Shown: positions 9,007-18,071, numbered from the stretch's first letter. The stretch is 60,279 nucleotides of DNA from Myxococcales bacterium (GCA_002728755.1 PBVT01000032.1:1-60279), one strand, 5' to 3'. Numbers and translations are program-made. Notes: generated from the letters alone by a model not told the origin.

Positions 9007-10095
9007 CTAAGAATCCTTTTTCGAATCGAGTGGGTGGAAGGAAGTCTTTGGTGCGACTTGTACGTCGCGCCACATTCCTGCCTCTTCTAATGCGCTGGTT
9101 AGAGCGTCCAGTAGGGGTGGCATTCCCATTCCGGTGATTCCCGAGGTCCGAACAATCGTGGCGGAAATATTTTCCGACGCAAGTTGGGCTCGAACTTTAT
9201 TTTCCTGTTCCGCGGCTTCCGCCTCCCATTCCGAACCCTCTGTCAGGAGATCACATTTGGAGAACACAATTACAATTGGGCGGTTCATCAGGTCCGCGTC
9301 GTATTTCAGAACTTCTTGCCGCAGCTTCAGAAAAGACTCCAGGGGAGGGTGTTCTCCTTGCACTGCCAGAACATAGGCCAGGACGCGCGTTCGACTCAGA
9401 TGTTTAAGGAATCGATCTCCGAGTCCTCGTCCAGCATGGGCTCCTTCGATCAAACCAGGGAGGTCTGCGACTACGAAGCGTCGCGAATAATGAGCGACCA
9501 CGCCAAGGTTTGGAACCAGGGTCGTAAAGGGGTAATCCTCAACCCGGGGAGTGGCGTTGGAGATGTTTCGTATCAATGTCGATTTGCCCGCGTTGGGAAA
9601 ACCTAGCAGCCCTACGTCGGCCAATACCTGTAATTCGAGATTGAGCCAAAGCTCCGAACCTTCTTCTCCCGGTTGGGCATGATCCGGCGCCTGTCGTGTG
9701 GAGGTGGCGAAGCGAGCATTGCCTCGTCCGCCCCGGCCCCCTTCTGCAGCAACGTACTGTTGATCTGGCCAGGTAAGGTCACAGAGGCAAACCCCTTTTT
9801 CATCGAGGATCTGTGTCCCCACCGGTACAGGGATAATCAAATCAGCGCCAGCAGCCCCGTATTTCTTTTTCGAGCTTCCTGCAGCTCCATTCGGCGCTTC
9901 ATAATGCGATTGGTAGCGGAAATCCATAAGAGTGGATAGCCGTGTTGTGGCCTCAAAGATCACACTACCGCCGTCGCCACCATCCCCTCCATCAGGGCCG
10001 CCGCGAGGGACAAATTTTTCCCTATGAAACGAAGCGCAGCCTGCACCGCCGTTGCCGGATTGGACAAAGATGCGTGCTTCGTCGATAAATTTCAT
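9007..10095 (-). CDS. obg: Obg/CgtA GTPase
   Basis: 362 residues, a ribosome-associated GTPase involved in late 50S assembly and stress signalling. The glycine-rich Obg fold occupies about residues 1-158 (GGDGGDGGSVIFEATT and AAEGGRGGRGNARFAT stretches). The G domain follows: G1 GFPNAGKST, G3 DLPGLIEGA, G4 as SKCD instead of the usual NKxD, and a G5-like SGITGMG. There is no long C-terminal extension, so this is the short form. The gene is third after rplU and rpmA, a common bacterial order. GGAG lies about nine bases before the ATG. The Ser in the G4 motif is a mild variation. Confidence 0.97.
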   Translation of the reverse strand: MKFIDEARIFVQSGNGGAGCASFHREKFVPRGGPDGGDGGDGGSVIFEATTRLSTLMDFRYQSHYEAPNGAAGSSKKKYGAAGADLIIPVPVGTQILDEKGVCLCDLTWPDQQYVAAEGGRGGRGNARFATSTRQAPDHAQPGEEGSELWLNLELQVLADVGLLGFPNAGKSTLIRNISNATPRVEDYPFTTLVPNLGVVAHYSRRFVVADLPGLIEGAHAGRGLGDRFLKHLSRTRVLAYVLAVQGEHPPLESFLKLRQEVLKYDADLMNRPIVIVFSKCDLLTEGSEWEAEAAEQENKVRAQLASENISATIVRTSGITGMGMPPLLDALTSALEEAGMWRDVQVAPKTSFHPLDSKKDS

Positions 10096-10123
10096 GATGC
10101 TGGCTCCGAGAGAGCCTGAGGGG

Positions 10124-10369
10124 TTACTCTACGCGTACGTAACGCCGACCATTTCTCTGGAAGAAACGAACGGTACCGTCAGTCGTCGCAAAGAGGGTGT
10201 AATCACGACCCATGCCGACGTTTTCGGCTGGGTGGAAGTGAGAGCCACGCTGCCGTACCAGGATATTTCCGGAGATTACGGACACACCGTCATGACGTTT
10301 TACGCCAAGTCGTTTACCAATTGTGTCGCGACCGTTCCGACTGGAGCCTTGTCCTTTCTTATGAGCCAT
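10124..10369 (-). CDS. rpmA: 50S ribosomal protein L27
   Basis: 81 residues, starting [15 protein letters not shown] and containing the typical GNILVRQRG and [10 protein letters not shown] segments. L27 reaches toward the peptidyl-transferase centre through its N-terminal tail. Here the tail begins directly with MAHKKGQGS and carries no cleavable extension like that of Firmicutes. AAGGAG precedes the ATG by six bases. It sits 10 bases after rplU and 28 before obg. Confidence 0.98.
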   Translation of the reverse strand: MAHKKGQGSSRNGRDTIGKRLGVKRHDGVSVISGNILVRQRGSHFHPAENVGMGRDYTLFATTDGTVRFFQRNGRRYVRVE

Positions 10370-10379
10370 GACCTACTCC

Positions 10380-10694
10380 TTAACCCGTGGTGATCTGATT
10401 CACGCGAATCCGTGTCAGGTGCTGGCGATGTCCATTGAGGCGTTTGTAGTTCTTGCGTCGTTTGAACTTGAACACGAGAATCTTACGAGAACGCTCCTGG
10501 GCCACGACGGTACCGGTAACGGCTGTTCCGTCTACATATGGCTGTCCCAGTTGGACTCCATCATCATTTCGAACGAGCAGGACCTGGTCGAAACGAACTT
10601 CATCGCCGACCTCGCCGCTGAGCTTTTCAACGGAGACTTCGTCGCCTGGGGCGACCCGATACTGCTTTCCACCTGTTTGAATCACGGCATACAT
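10380..10694 (-). CDS. rplU: 50S ribosomal protein L21
   Basis: 104 residues from the ATG at 10694 (MYAVIQTGGKQYRVAPGDEV), which has GAGGA eight bases upstream. A longer in-frame version reaching 10766 lacks family support. It shows the L21 hallmarks TGGKQYRV near the N-terminus and FKRRKNYKRLNGHRQ near the C-terminus, the latter contacting 23S rRNA. First gene of rplU-rpmA-obg. Confidence 0.98.
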   Translation of the reverse strand: MYAVIQTGGKQYRVAPGDEVSVEKLSGEVGDEVRFDQVLLVRNDDGVQLGQPYVDGTAVTGTVVAQERSRKILVFKFKRRKNYKRLNGHRQHLTRIRVNQITTG

Positions 10695-10737
10695 AATAAT
10701 ATTCCTCGTATGTCTACATGGGTAGACTGAACGCGCG

Positions 10738-10766
10738 GATTTAGCTGTGTGTGACGAAAAAGTCAA
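10738..10766 (-). promoter_or_regulatory. candidate rplU promoter
   Basis: On the minus strand TTGACT (10766-10761) is followed after 17 bases by TAAATC (10743-10738), a weak -10. The predicted leader to the rplU ATG is about 37 bases. Spacing and position fit, but the -10 match is poor. Confidence 0.35.
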
Positions 10767-10814
10767 CCATATGATGACAATAGCTAAGTTTTTGGGGCGA
10801 ATTTTCGATTTGGT

Positions 10815-10828
10815 GTCCTATATAGAAC
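10815..10828. promoter_or_regulatory. near-palindromic 14-mer between rplU and thiolase
   Basis: GTCCTATATAGAAC differs from its reverse complement at a single symmetric pair. It lies between the divergent rplU and thiolase genes and could be an operator or an AT-rich promoter element. Nothing else supports it. Confidence 0.2.
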
Positions 10829-10893
10829 ATGTGGTGTTTGTCGGGTTTCTGCTCTGTATAGGCCTGTTCAGGCTGGGAGATCCCAACAAGGCG

Positions 10894-10922
10894 TTGACCT
10901 GAGATTGTGGCTCTGCTATCGC
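10894..10922 (+). promoter_or_regulatory. candidate promoter of the acyl-CoA operon
   Basis: TTGACC (10894-10899), a 17-base spacer, then TATCGC (10917-10922) preceded by TGC, which gives an extended -10 form. The leader to the thiolase ATG at 10978 would be about 48 bases. The -35 is good and the -10 weak. Confidence 0.4.
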
Positions 10923-10977
10923 CCCAGTCCGCTGGTCTGGTCATTCCTATTCATCCCTTCGAGCGGTAGAGGTTTCC

Positions 10978-12159
10978 ATGCGAGATGCGGTTATTGTTAG
11001 CGCGGTACGTACGCCTATTGGCTCTTTTCAGGGGGCGTTAGCCACGGTTTCGGGTCCAAAATTGGGGGCGGTTGCTATACGCGGTGCTGTAGAGCAGGCA
11101 GGGATAGAACCGGATGCGATTGACGAAGTGATCATGGGTTGTGTCCTACAAGGAGGGGTGGGTCAAGCCCCCGCGCGCCAAGCGGCCATTTTTGCGGGCC
11201 TTCCCTCTTCCGTTCCCTGTACGACAATAAATAAGGTCTGTGGTTCCGGGCTTAAGACGGTCATGATGGCCTATGATCTGGTGCGGCTTGGAGAAGCCGA
11301 CGTGGTGGTCGCGGGTGGAATGGAGAATATGACCCAGGCTCCATATCTTCTGGAACGCGCCAGAGATGGTTACCGACTAGGACACGGTCAGTTGGTAGAT
11401 CTAATGATCAACGATGGCTTATGGGATGTTTATAACGATTTCCATATGGGTACTGCCGCGGAGATGTGTGCTCGGGAACATGAGATTTCCCGGGAGGATC
11501 AGGACAGCTTTTCCATCGAGTCGTATCGACGGGCCCTGGCTGCGATAGAGGACGGTCTCTTTGTTGACGAGATCGTACCCGTAGATGTTCCGCAACGCCG
11601 CGGCGACCCAGTTCGCGTGACCCAGGACGAAGAGCCTGGTCGTGGTCGACCGGATAAAATTCCGTCCCTTCGCCCGGTTTTTGATAAGGCCGGCACGATT
11701 ACTGCGGCGAATGCATCGAGTATTAATGATGGTGCCGCTGCTGTTGTAATCATGTCTGCAGAAAAAGCGGCCGAGCTGGGGTGCACTCCTTTAGTTCGTA
11801 TTGGGGGCTATGCAAACCATGCACAGGCTCCGGAATGGTTTACGACGGCGCCCGCAAAGTCGATTCAAAAGGTATTGGATCGAAACGATCTGGGGACAGG
11901 CGATATTGATTGTTTTGAAATCAATGAAGCGTTTGCTGTGGTCTCGCTTGCGACCAACCGAGAGTTGGGGCTGGATCCTGAACGGGTCAACACGTCTGGA
12001 GGAGCCGTCGCTCTTGGGCATCCGATCGGCGCATCGGGCACTCGGATTCTGGTTACGTTGATCCATAACCTGATCCGGCAATCGGGGCGTCGAGGTATAG
12101 CAAGCCTCTGTATTGGTGGCGGTGAAGCGGTGGCTTTATTGGTGGAACGTGAGAACTGA
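10978..12159 (+). CDS. acetyl-CoA C-acetyltransferase (thiolase)
   Basis: 393 residues. It condenses two acetyl-CoA to acetoacetyl-CoA, or performs the reverse thiolysis, in the cytoplasm. The catalytic residues of the family are all present: nucleophile Cys88 in NKVCGSG, His348 in GHPIGASG and Cys378 in CIGGGEA. NEAFAVV is also seen. Length and spacing match biosynthetic/degradative thiolase II enzymes such as PhaA/AtoB/ThlA. GAGG lies six bases before the ATG. It begins a plus-strand operon with a 3-hydroxyacyl-CoA dehydrogenase and a crotonase, so the three can interconvert acetyl-CoA and crotonyl-CoA. Whether the flux is toward polyhydroxybutyrate, butyryl-CoA or beta-oxidation is not visible from the sequence. 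Confidence 0.95.
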   Translation: MRDAVIVSAVRTPIGSFQGALATVSGPKLGAVAIRGAVEQAGIEPDAIDEVIMGCVLQGGVGQAPARQAAIFAGLPSSVPCTTINKVCGSGLKTVMMAYDLVRLGEADVVVAGGMENMTQAPYLLERARDGYRLGHGQLVDLMINDGLWDVYNDFHMGTAAEMCAREHEISREDQDSFSIESYRRALAAIEDGLFVDEIVPVDVPQRRGDPVRVTQDEEPGRGRPDKIPSLRPVFDKAGTITAANASSINDGAAAVVIMSAEKAAELGCTPLVRIGGYANHAQAPEWFTTAPAKSIQKVLDRNDLGTGDIDCFEINEAFAVVSLATNRELGLDPERVNTSGGAVALGHPIGASGTRILVTLIHNLIRQSGRRGIASLCIGGGEAVALLVEREN

Positions 12160-12174
12160 ACACGGGGAATCGTG

Positions 12175-13032
12175 ATGGATAAGAAGAATATCGGTGTAGT
12201 GGGCTCCGGTCAGATGGGAGCCGGTATTGCGCAGGTTCTGGCACAGTCTGGACATGATGTGATGCTTGTAGACGTGTCGCAGGAGCGGGTTGGACAGGGC
12301 CTCGCAGCGATTGCGAAGAGTCTGGACCGATTCGTTCGTAAAGAGAAGATCACTGGCGCGGATAAAGATACCATCCTGGAGAGGTTGTCCGGCACCACGA
12401 AGCTTACAGACCTTTCGGACGCGGATCTGGTTGTGGAAGCCGTCTCTGAAGACGAGGGCCTCAAGAAGAAGATCTTCGCGGAGCTTGATCAGATCGTTCC
12501 TGCCCATGGAATTCTTGCGTCGAACACATCGAGCATCAGCATCACTCGTATCGCGGCGGCTACCAATCGGCCCGAACAGGTCATTGGGATGCATTTCATG
12601 AACCCGGTCCCGATTATGAAATTAGTCGAGATAGTACGAGGTTTACAGACCTCCGACGGTACCTATGAACAAGTACGTGCATTGGCCGAATCGGTGCAAA
12701 AAGTTACGGTTGTTGCACACGATTTTCCGGGCTTTATCGTAAATCGTGTGTTGATGCCGATGTTGAATGAGGCGTTCTATGCAGTACATGAAGGTGTCGG
12801 CTCGGTAGAAGATATTGATGTCGCTATGAAGCTTGGTACCAACCAGCCCATGGGTCCCTTCGAGTTGGCCGACTTCATTGGTTTGGACACAACGCTTGCG
12901 ATCTTGAATGTAATGCATGAAGGACTGGGGGCCCGGTATTTCCCATGTCCTCTACTGCAGCAATATGTTGATGCGGGTTATTACGGTCGAAAGGTCGGTC
13001 GTGGTTTCTATACCTACGATTCCAGCAAATAA
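12175..13032 (+). CDS. 3-hydroxybutyryl-CoA dehydrogenase
   Basis: About 285 residues. It interconverts acetoacetyl-CoA and 3-hydroxybutyryl-CoA with NAD(P)H. The Rossmann motif GSGQMGAGIAQ lies at the N-terminus, SNTSSISIT in the middle, and HFMNPVPIMKLVE carries the catalytic His. PMLNEAFYAVHEGVGS and GPFELADFIGLD belong to the C-terminal helical domain. I use the ATG at 12175 because GGGGA precedes it by six bases; a GTG at 12172 directly before it is also possible. The gap after the thiolase stop is 15 bases. Length and motifs fit Hbd/PaaH-type single-domain enzymes. Confidence 0.93.
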   Translation: MDKKNIGVVGSGQMGAGIAQVLAQSGHDVMLVDVSQERVGQGLAAIAKSLDRFVRKEKITGADKDTILERLSGTTKLTDLSDADLVVEAVSEDEGLKKKIFAELDQIVPAHGILASNTSSISITRIAAATNRPEQVIGMHFMNPVPIMKLVEIVRGLQTSDGTYEQVRALAESVQKVTVVAHDFPGFIVNRVLMPMLNEAFYAVHEGVGSVEDIDVAMKLGTNQPMGPFELADFIGLDTTLAILNVMHEGLGARYFPCPLLQQYVDAGYYGRKVGRGFYTYDSSK

Positions 13033-13067
13033 AATCAGGCAAAGCTCTAGAAACGGAAAGGATGAAA

Positions 13068-13844
13068 ATGGCAGATCTTGTAACAAGACAACGCTTTGAC
13101 GGGATTCTGGTGGGAACGATCAATCGGCCCGACGCTCTAAACGCGTTGAACCGATCGACGTTGGCCGAACTTACGGATCTCGTGGATGACTTTGACCATT
13201 CGAGTGAAGACCAGGTTCTGGTCATTACCGGGGCTGGTAAGTCCTTTGTGGCTGGAGCTGATATTCATGAAATGGTGGATATGGGTGTTCTGGAAGCGAA
13301 AGCCTTCTCGGAAGAAGGCCAGGAGCTATGTGCCCATCTAAGCTCGATGAATAAGTTGGTGGTTGCTGGAGTGAACGGGTTTGCCCTGGGCGGCGGTTGT
13401 GAGCTCGCGATGGCCTGTGATCTGATTTACGCCAGCGAAAAGGCACGGTTCGGTCAACCGGAGGTCAAGCTAGGTGTCATACCGGGCTTTGGTGGTACAC
13501 AGCGGCTTTCTCGTATTGTGGGACCACGTAAAGCCATGGAGTTGGTCGTGACGGGCGCCATGATCGATGCCGAGGAAGCGAATCGCATCGGTCTTGTGAA
13601 CCGCGTACTACCAGCGGAAGACTTCTTGGCGAATCTCATCGAGGCCTTGCGCCCGGTCCTGGAAATGGGTCCCCTCGCAGTCGCTGGAGCGAAGCTTGCG
13701 ATCCATCGAGGACTTGATCTTCCTCTAGAACGAGCGTTATCTCTGGAGACAGAGATGTTTGCTGGTCTATTCGCTACGGACGATCAGGAAGAGGGTATGC
13801 GGGCATTTCTGGATAAGCGGCGAGCAAAATTCTCGGGAATGTAA
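13068..13844 (+). CDS. enoyl-CoA hydratase (crotonase)
   Basis: 258 residues from the ATG at 13068, preceded by AAAGGA; an in-frame ATG at 13062 overlaps that site. Crotonase fold with oxyanion-hole segments ([11 protein letters not shown] and [16 protein letters not shown]). Both hydratase glutamates are present, Glu112 in GGGCELA and Glu132 in GQPEVKLG, 20 residues apart as in rat crotonase. It would hydrate crotonyl-CoA to 3-hydroxybutyryl-CoA and so complete a three-step set with the two upstream genes. Confidence 0.93.
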   Translation: MADLVTRQRFDGILVGTINRPDALNALNRSTLAELTDLVDDFDHSSEDQVLVITGAGKSFVAGADIHEMVDMGVLEAKAFSEEGQELCAHLSSMNKLVVAGVNGFALGGGCELAMACDLIYASEKARFGQPEVKLGVIPGFGGTQRLSRIVGPRKAMELVVTGAMIDAEEANRIGLVNRVLPAEDFLANLIEALRPVLEMGPLAVAGAKLAIHRGLDLPLERALSLETEMFAGLFATDDQEEGMRAFLDKRRAKFSGM

Positions 13845-13854
13845 GAGGGCGATT

Positions 13855-14289
13855 ATGGCGGAGACAGGCGGTACATTGGGACGGGTGTTGATCGGGAAGC
13901 CTGGTCTAGACGGGCATGACCGGGGTGCAAAAGTTGTTGCCCGGGCCTTACGGGATGCTGGGTTTGAGATTATCTACACGGGTCTGCACCAGACTCCTGA
14001 GATGATTGTAAAAGCCGCGGTCCAGGAAGATGTAGATCTGATCGGATTGAGTATTTTGTCCGGCGCGCACAAAGCCCTGGTGCCTCGAATTATTGAACTC
14101 CTCGCAGAGAGTGAAGCGGCCGATATCGGTATCTTTGTTGGGGGAATCATCCCCGATGGTGACATAGAAGAGCTTAAGGCATTGGGAGTGCGAGAGGTCT
14201 TTACGCCCGGCACATCGCTCCAGCAGATCATTGAACGGGTCGGCCAGGAAGTCGAGCGGGGCCGGACGGAACGGGGATTGGGATCATGA
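13855..14289 (+). CDS. stand-alone B12-binding protein (mutase small subunit type)
   Basis: 144 residues from the ATG at 13855; AGAGGG lies about six bases upstream. The whole protein is a cobalamin-binding Rossmann domain: DGHDRG carries the His that coordinates cobalt, followed by LSILSGAH and VGGIIP. This is the domain at the C-terminus of methylmalonyl-CoA mutase ([12 protein letters not shown]). It also exists as a separate small subunit in archaeal and hydroxyisobutyryl-CoA-type mutases. It starts 10 bases after the crotonase gene. No large catalytic subunit is present in the window, so the partner must be coded elsewhere. A role in acyl-CoA carbon-skeleton rearrangement is inferred from the domain and the operon. 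Confidence 0.88.
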   Translation: MAETGGTLGRVLIGKPGLDGHDRGAKVVARALRDAGFEIIYTGLHQTPEMIVKAAVQEDVDLIGLSILSGAHKALVPRIIELLAESEAADIGIFVGGIIPDGDIEELKALGVREVFTPGTSLQQIIERVGQEVERGRTERGLGS

Positions 14290-14352
14290 CGTCAATCTCT
14301 GGACGGCTCGCCTGAGTTGCCGAAGGCACGTTGAGAGGGAGAGAACCCGACA

Positions 14353-15690
14353 ATGGCCGATTTATTTGAAACCCACGAAGAGACGGTGAAACCCGCCGCC
14401 GCAGCGAAGGGTTATCAGCCTCTAGCGGATCGAGTTCGTCCACAGAGCCTGGATCAGATGATTGGCCACGAAGATCTACTCGGGGAAACGGGGTTTCTTC
14501 GTCGTGCAATCGTTGAGGATCGCATCCCTTCTCTCATTTTATGGGGGCCGCCTGGCTGTGGAAAGACAACCATTGCACATGTGATCTCTCATCATACGAA
14601 AGCTTTTTTTGAACCGTTCAGCGCCGTGCTTGGCGGATTGCCCGAGGTACGCGTGCTGTTGAAGCGTGCCCAGGCTCGACACCAGAAGGGGCAACGCACG
14701 ATTCTCTTCATGGACGAGATTCATCGCTTCAATAAAGGCCAGCAGGATGCGTTTCTTCCTCATGTGGAGGCCGGCACGATCGTATTGATCGGGGCGACCA
14801 CGGAGAACCCATCGTTTACGTTGAATTCGGCGCTCCTATCACGCTGCCGTGTTGTTCGGTTGTCCGCCTTATCGTCGGATGCATTGACCGCTGTATTGGA
14901 AGGGGCTTGCGACGACTCTGAACAACGTCTTGGGGCTGACATTCCACGCCCATCGAAGGATGTCCTGGCTCTGTTGGTTCAGGCTGCTGACGGGGACGCG
15001 AGACGTGCACTGACCCTATTGGAACAGATCCAGGGGCATTGCAGCGCTGAGAATCCGCCGACCACTGAGATCGTGAAGAAGGTCCTGGAAGGTGCTCCGA
15101 TTCGACATGACCGTGATGGAGATGCCCACTACGACACGATAAGTGCTTTCATCAAGTCGATGCGCGGCTCGGATCCGGACGCAGCACTATATTACGGTGC
15201 TCGATTGATCGAATCCGGCGAAGACCCACGATTTCTGCTGCGACGAATTATGATATTTGCCAGTGAAGATATCGGAAATGCAGACCCTCGTGCTCTCGAA
15301 TTGGCCGTTGCTACCACCCACGCGTATGAGCGACTGGGTATGCCTGAGGCTCGATTGTGTCTGGCACAAGCGATCACCTATTGCGCCACAGCTCCAAAGA
15401 GTAACGCTTCCTATAAAGCATGGGATGAGGCTGTCGCAGATGTGCGCAAACATGGAAGTCTGCCGATTCCAATCCATCTTCGGAATGCTCCAACCAAACT
15501 GATGAAGGAGTTGGGCCATGGCAGGGATTACCGCTATCCGCACGATGCACCAGGCCACTTTCTAAAAGAAGAATATCTCCCCGAGGAGTTGGTTGGGCGT
15601 CGGTATTATGCGCCCAGTGACCAGGGATATGAGCAGCGTATATCCGAGCGACTCCGACGATGGTGGGCTGGTGAGCCCGACGAGAGCTGA
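14353..15690 (+). CDS. rarA: replication-associated AAA+ ATPase RarA/MgsA
   Basis: 445 residues, the recombination factor that acts at stalled replication forks. N-terminal RPQSLDQMIGHEDLL, Walker A GPPGCGKTT (about residue 60), Walker B LFMDEIHRF, sensor GATTENPSF and an Arg-containing LLSRCRVV segment. The C-terminal part has the family helical tetramerization region (SAFIKSMRGSDPDAALYY and PIPIHLRNAPTKLMKELG). It follows the B12-binding gene by 63 bases on the same strand with no visible terminator, so it may be cotranscribed with acyl-CoA genes. It converges on the next gene with a 9-base gap. Confidence 0.96.
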   Translation: MADLFETHEETVKPAAAAKGYQPLADRVRPQSLDQMIGHEDLLGETGFLRRAIVEDRIPSLILWGPPGCGKTTIAHVISHHTKAFFEPFSAVLGGLPEVRVLLKRAQARHQKGQRTILFMDEIHRFNKGQQDAFLPHVEAGTIVLIGATTENPSFTLNSALLSRCRVVRLSALSSDALTAVLEGACDDSEQRLGADIPRPSKDVLALLVQAADGDARRALTLLEQIQGHCSAENPPTTEIVKKVLEGAPIRHDRDGDAHYDTISAFIKSMRGSDPDAALYYGARLIESGEDPRFLLRRIMIFASEDIGNADPRALELAVATTHAYERLGMPEARLCLAQAITYCATAPKSNASYKAWDEAVADVRKHGSLPIPIHLRNAPTKLMKELGHGRDYRYPHDAPGHFLKEEYLPEELVGRRYYAPSDQGYEQRISERLRRWWAGEPDES

Positions 15691-15699
15691 ACCGTTGGA

Positions 15700-15897
15700 T
15701 TAATCGGTATCGTCAGTTTCGTTCTTGGGTTTCGATGAACTCGAATCCGGTACATCGCACGCAATGATCGCGTCCGGATCGAGGTCACGAACCAATTCCA
15801 GGAGCTCGGGGGGAAGGTCCGTCAGGACTACCCGACCATCTTTATCGATCTCTATCGACAACTCGACAGGAGTTTTCTCTTCGTCTTTTTTGGTCAC
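15700..15897 (-). CDS. small acidic protein coupled to L,D-transpeptidase
   Basis: 65 residues, strongly acidic, with Lys-rich ends. The GTG start at 15897 overlaps the TGA of the transpeptidase gene (GTGA), which favours translational coupling. No strong Shine-Dalgarno is seen, as expected for coupling. A central segment (VELSIEIDKDGRVVLTDLPP) looks like a small beta unit followed by a helix; the C-terminus is Ser/Asp-rich and probably disordered. No family recognised. It could be a real accessory protein or a spurious extension of the operon. Confidence 0.45.
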   Translation of the reverse strand: MTKKDEEKTPVELSIEIDKDGRVVLTDLPPELLELVRDLDPDAIIACDVPDSSSSKPKNETDDTD

Positions 15898-18071
15898 GGT
15901 GGACGTACCTGCACGATCTCTTCGAAGGGAATCTTCTTTCCTTGCTTATACGGGGCGAGCTGGAATTTTTCGACGACAGGAAGCTCACCCCGGAAATAGC
16001 CTTGATCATAACGGTATATATCGGACAGGAACATCGGGCGCCCAGCCTCATCAACCGATGTGACGTTGTATTCCACGTAGATGGGAATGGGAGTCTTTAG
16101 CGACAGCGTCTTTTCTTTTTTCTCTTCCAGAATCGTTTGGAAGCGCGCCTCGGAGATGCTCTCGTCACGGCTTAGCAGGAATTGGGCTAAATCGAGAGGG
16201 TCTTTCAGGCGCATACAGCCGTGGCTCTGTGCTCGAATGGTCTTCTTAAACGTACCCTTGCTGGGAGTGTCGTGCATATAGATGGCGTACGGGTTGGGGA
16301 AGTTAATCTTGACCCGACCCAGGGCGTTGTCGTCGCCGGGCATCTGGCGGACGGACTCTGCACCCGAGGCTGATGAGCGAATCTCGTAACGGTTGCGTTC
16401 GTAGAAGTCGGGGGTGTCGATGAGCTCCAAATCCAACTCTGTCTTTTTGATTCGTGACGGAACACGCCAATAGGGGTTTACCACAACGCTTTGGACTGCG
16501 GCCTTAAACATCGTCGTGCGGTTCAAATAACCGACGACTTTTTTCCGCACGTTGGTGACGAGCTTATTGTTTCCAACGACGACCGAATGCGAACGGACCA
16601 TACTTTTGTCAGCCCAAAGCGCGACACGGAATTCGGGGATGTTTACCCGTAAATATACATCCGGGCGATCTTCATTAATCTGACTTTCGCGGTACCGTAA
16701 GAGCCCAAGTTCCAACTGCTTTACGCGATGGGCGAAACTACGGTTGAGGCTGCTAATGGTTCCAATGGTTAATTTCCCATCACCATCTAGTTGGTGTGTC
16801 GTCTGGTATTCGCGTACCGCATGTTCGAGGATTGCGTCGTAGCGGTCGTGTAATGCGAGGGTGCGTGTTTCCTCGCAGGCGTCGTCATCGTCGCTACATA
16901 CGGTCTTTTTCCATTCTTTTTCGGTGGGATTGTAATACCCTTCGAAAAGGAGTCTCTTCTTGAGCTTTTTTACGAGCGGGCCACGAGAGCCAACTTTGAG
17001 AGAGCTGCGCCGTGACGGAAGCTTGGGTGGGGGATCTTCTTTCGCGCGCTCGGCCAGGACCCGGTAATCGATGAGCGCCTTTTTCATGGCGCCATAGAGC
17101 GGGATATGAGGCTCTTGTGCGGCCAGGAACCCTGCTAGATCAGCCTGTGGATCCAGGTCTCTCGATAGATGAGGTAGTGGAGGAAGAGGCTTGGCCTTTT
17201 CTTTCTTCTCAGGCGTACCAGTGGCGTCGGCACCGCTAGAGTCCTCAGCGTCCGCCACCGTGGGGAGTTCGGATGGAAACATCATCCGAACGAGTTTGTC
17301 TGCATAGTAGTCGGGAGCACGATTCAGGTGTTCCAGCGATTGAAACGGATGCGCGCGTTTCACAAGGCGGAAATCGAGGAGGACCTGCATCGTATTGCGC
17401 AGCATCAAGGCATCAAGCCTGGCGAGCTGTCCTCGCCGGTCACGTTCGGCCTGTATGCGTTGCGTTTCGATATCGACGATCGCACTTACGGATCCCAACT
17501 GGTCGTCGGAGAGCTTACGATTTTGGAGCGCCTCTTCTAATTGTTCTGGTAACCCTTCCCGGAGTAGCTGAACCAACTGCCCCTCGGTAGGGTCGGCTTG
17601 CGAGCGTTGGTCCAACGTTTCGGTTGTATCGTTCAGCTCTGCGCTAACCTCTCGATAGCCTTTAGCCAGAGTCTCTAGAGTCTCCAGAGTATAGCTCTCC
17701 GGATCGATTCCGTGTTCACCGATTCCCTGGAGAAACGTGGTAAGAGCCAGGAAGCTCTTCTCATCGAGAGTTTCATCCAATGCAAAAAATGGGCGATACC
17801 CGATCTTCTCGTAGAGTTGCGTAAGTGGGCGTTGGAACCGCCCCTGGGTTTTTATGAAGGTTGAAAATTCCGTTCGCCAGACGCCAATGAGTTCGCCCCG
17901 CAGACGAGACAATTCTTCGTCTTGCTTACGTAATTCGGCTGCCAATTCGGCCACAGGCTTGGGTGGTGCCACGTCCTTTGGAGTACTCGGTTCCGTTGAT
18001 GAGCCAGTATCTGTACATCCCGCAACGAGGAGCACGGACAAGAAGCAAAATATGAATCTTCGAAACGTCAT
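15894..18071 (-). CDS. L,D-transpeptidase lipoprotein (YcbB/LdtD-like)
   Basis: 725 residues from the ATG at 18071, where MTFRRFIFCFLSVLLVAGC forms a lipoprotein signal with lipobox LVAGC; in-frame starts at 18152 and 18110 would spoil it. Order of parts: lipidated Cys; linker; large alpha-helical scaffold region; peptidoglycan-binding-like segment (GSRGPLVKKLKKRLLFEGYY and later VREYQTTHQLDGDGKLT); then a YkuD catalytic domain with SHGCMRL carrying the nucleophile Cys and the flanking His and Arg. Such enzymes make 3-3 cross-links in peptidoglycan or attach proteins to it, in the periplasm. It is the fourth gene in the minus-strand run after mutS2. The Lys/Pro-rich insert (about residues 270-310) is low complexity. 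Confidence 0.9.
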   Translation of the reverse strand: MTFRRFIFCFLSVLLVAGCTDTGSSTEPSTPKDVAPPKPVAELAAELRKQDEELSRLRGELIGVWRTEFSTFIKTQGRFQRPLTQLYEKIGYRPFFALDETLDEKSFLALTTFLQGIGEHGIDPESYTLETLETLAKGYREVSAELNDTTETLDQRSQADPTEGQLVQLLREGLPEQLEEALQNRKLSDDQLGSVSAIVDIETQRIQAERDRRGQLARLDALMLRNTMQVLLDFRLVKRAHPFQSLEHLNRAPDYYADKLVRMMFPSELPTVADAEDSSGADATGTPEKKEKAKPLPPLPHLSRDLDPQADLAGFLAAQEPHIPLYGAMKKALIDYRVLAERAKEDPPPKLPSRRSSLKVGSRGPLVKKLKKRLLFEGYYNPTEKEWKKTVCSDDDDACEETRTLALHDRYDAILEHAVREYQTTHQLDGDGKLTIGTISSLNRSFAHRVKQLELGLLRYRESQINEDRPDVYLRVNIPEFRVALWADKSMVRSHSVVVGNNKLVTNVRKKVVGYLNRTTMFKAAVQSVVVNPYWRVPSRIKKTELDLELIDTPDFYERNRYEIRSSASGAESVRQMPGDDNALGRVKINFPNPYAIYMHDTPSKGTFKKTIRAQSHGCMRLKDPLDLAQFLLSRDESISEARFQTILEEKKEKTLSLKTPIPIYVEYNVTSVDEAGRPMFLSDIYRYDQGYFRGELPVVEKFQLAPYKQGKKIPFEEIVQVRPP

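Noticed and set aside
10741-10944. 67-codon minus-strand ORF upstream of rplU
   Set aside because: It covers the likely rplU promoter, lacks a ribosome site and resembles no protein.
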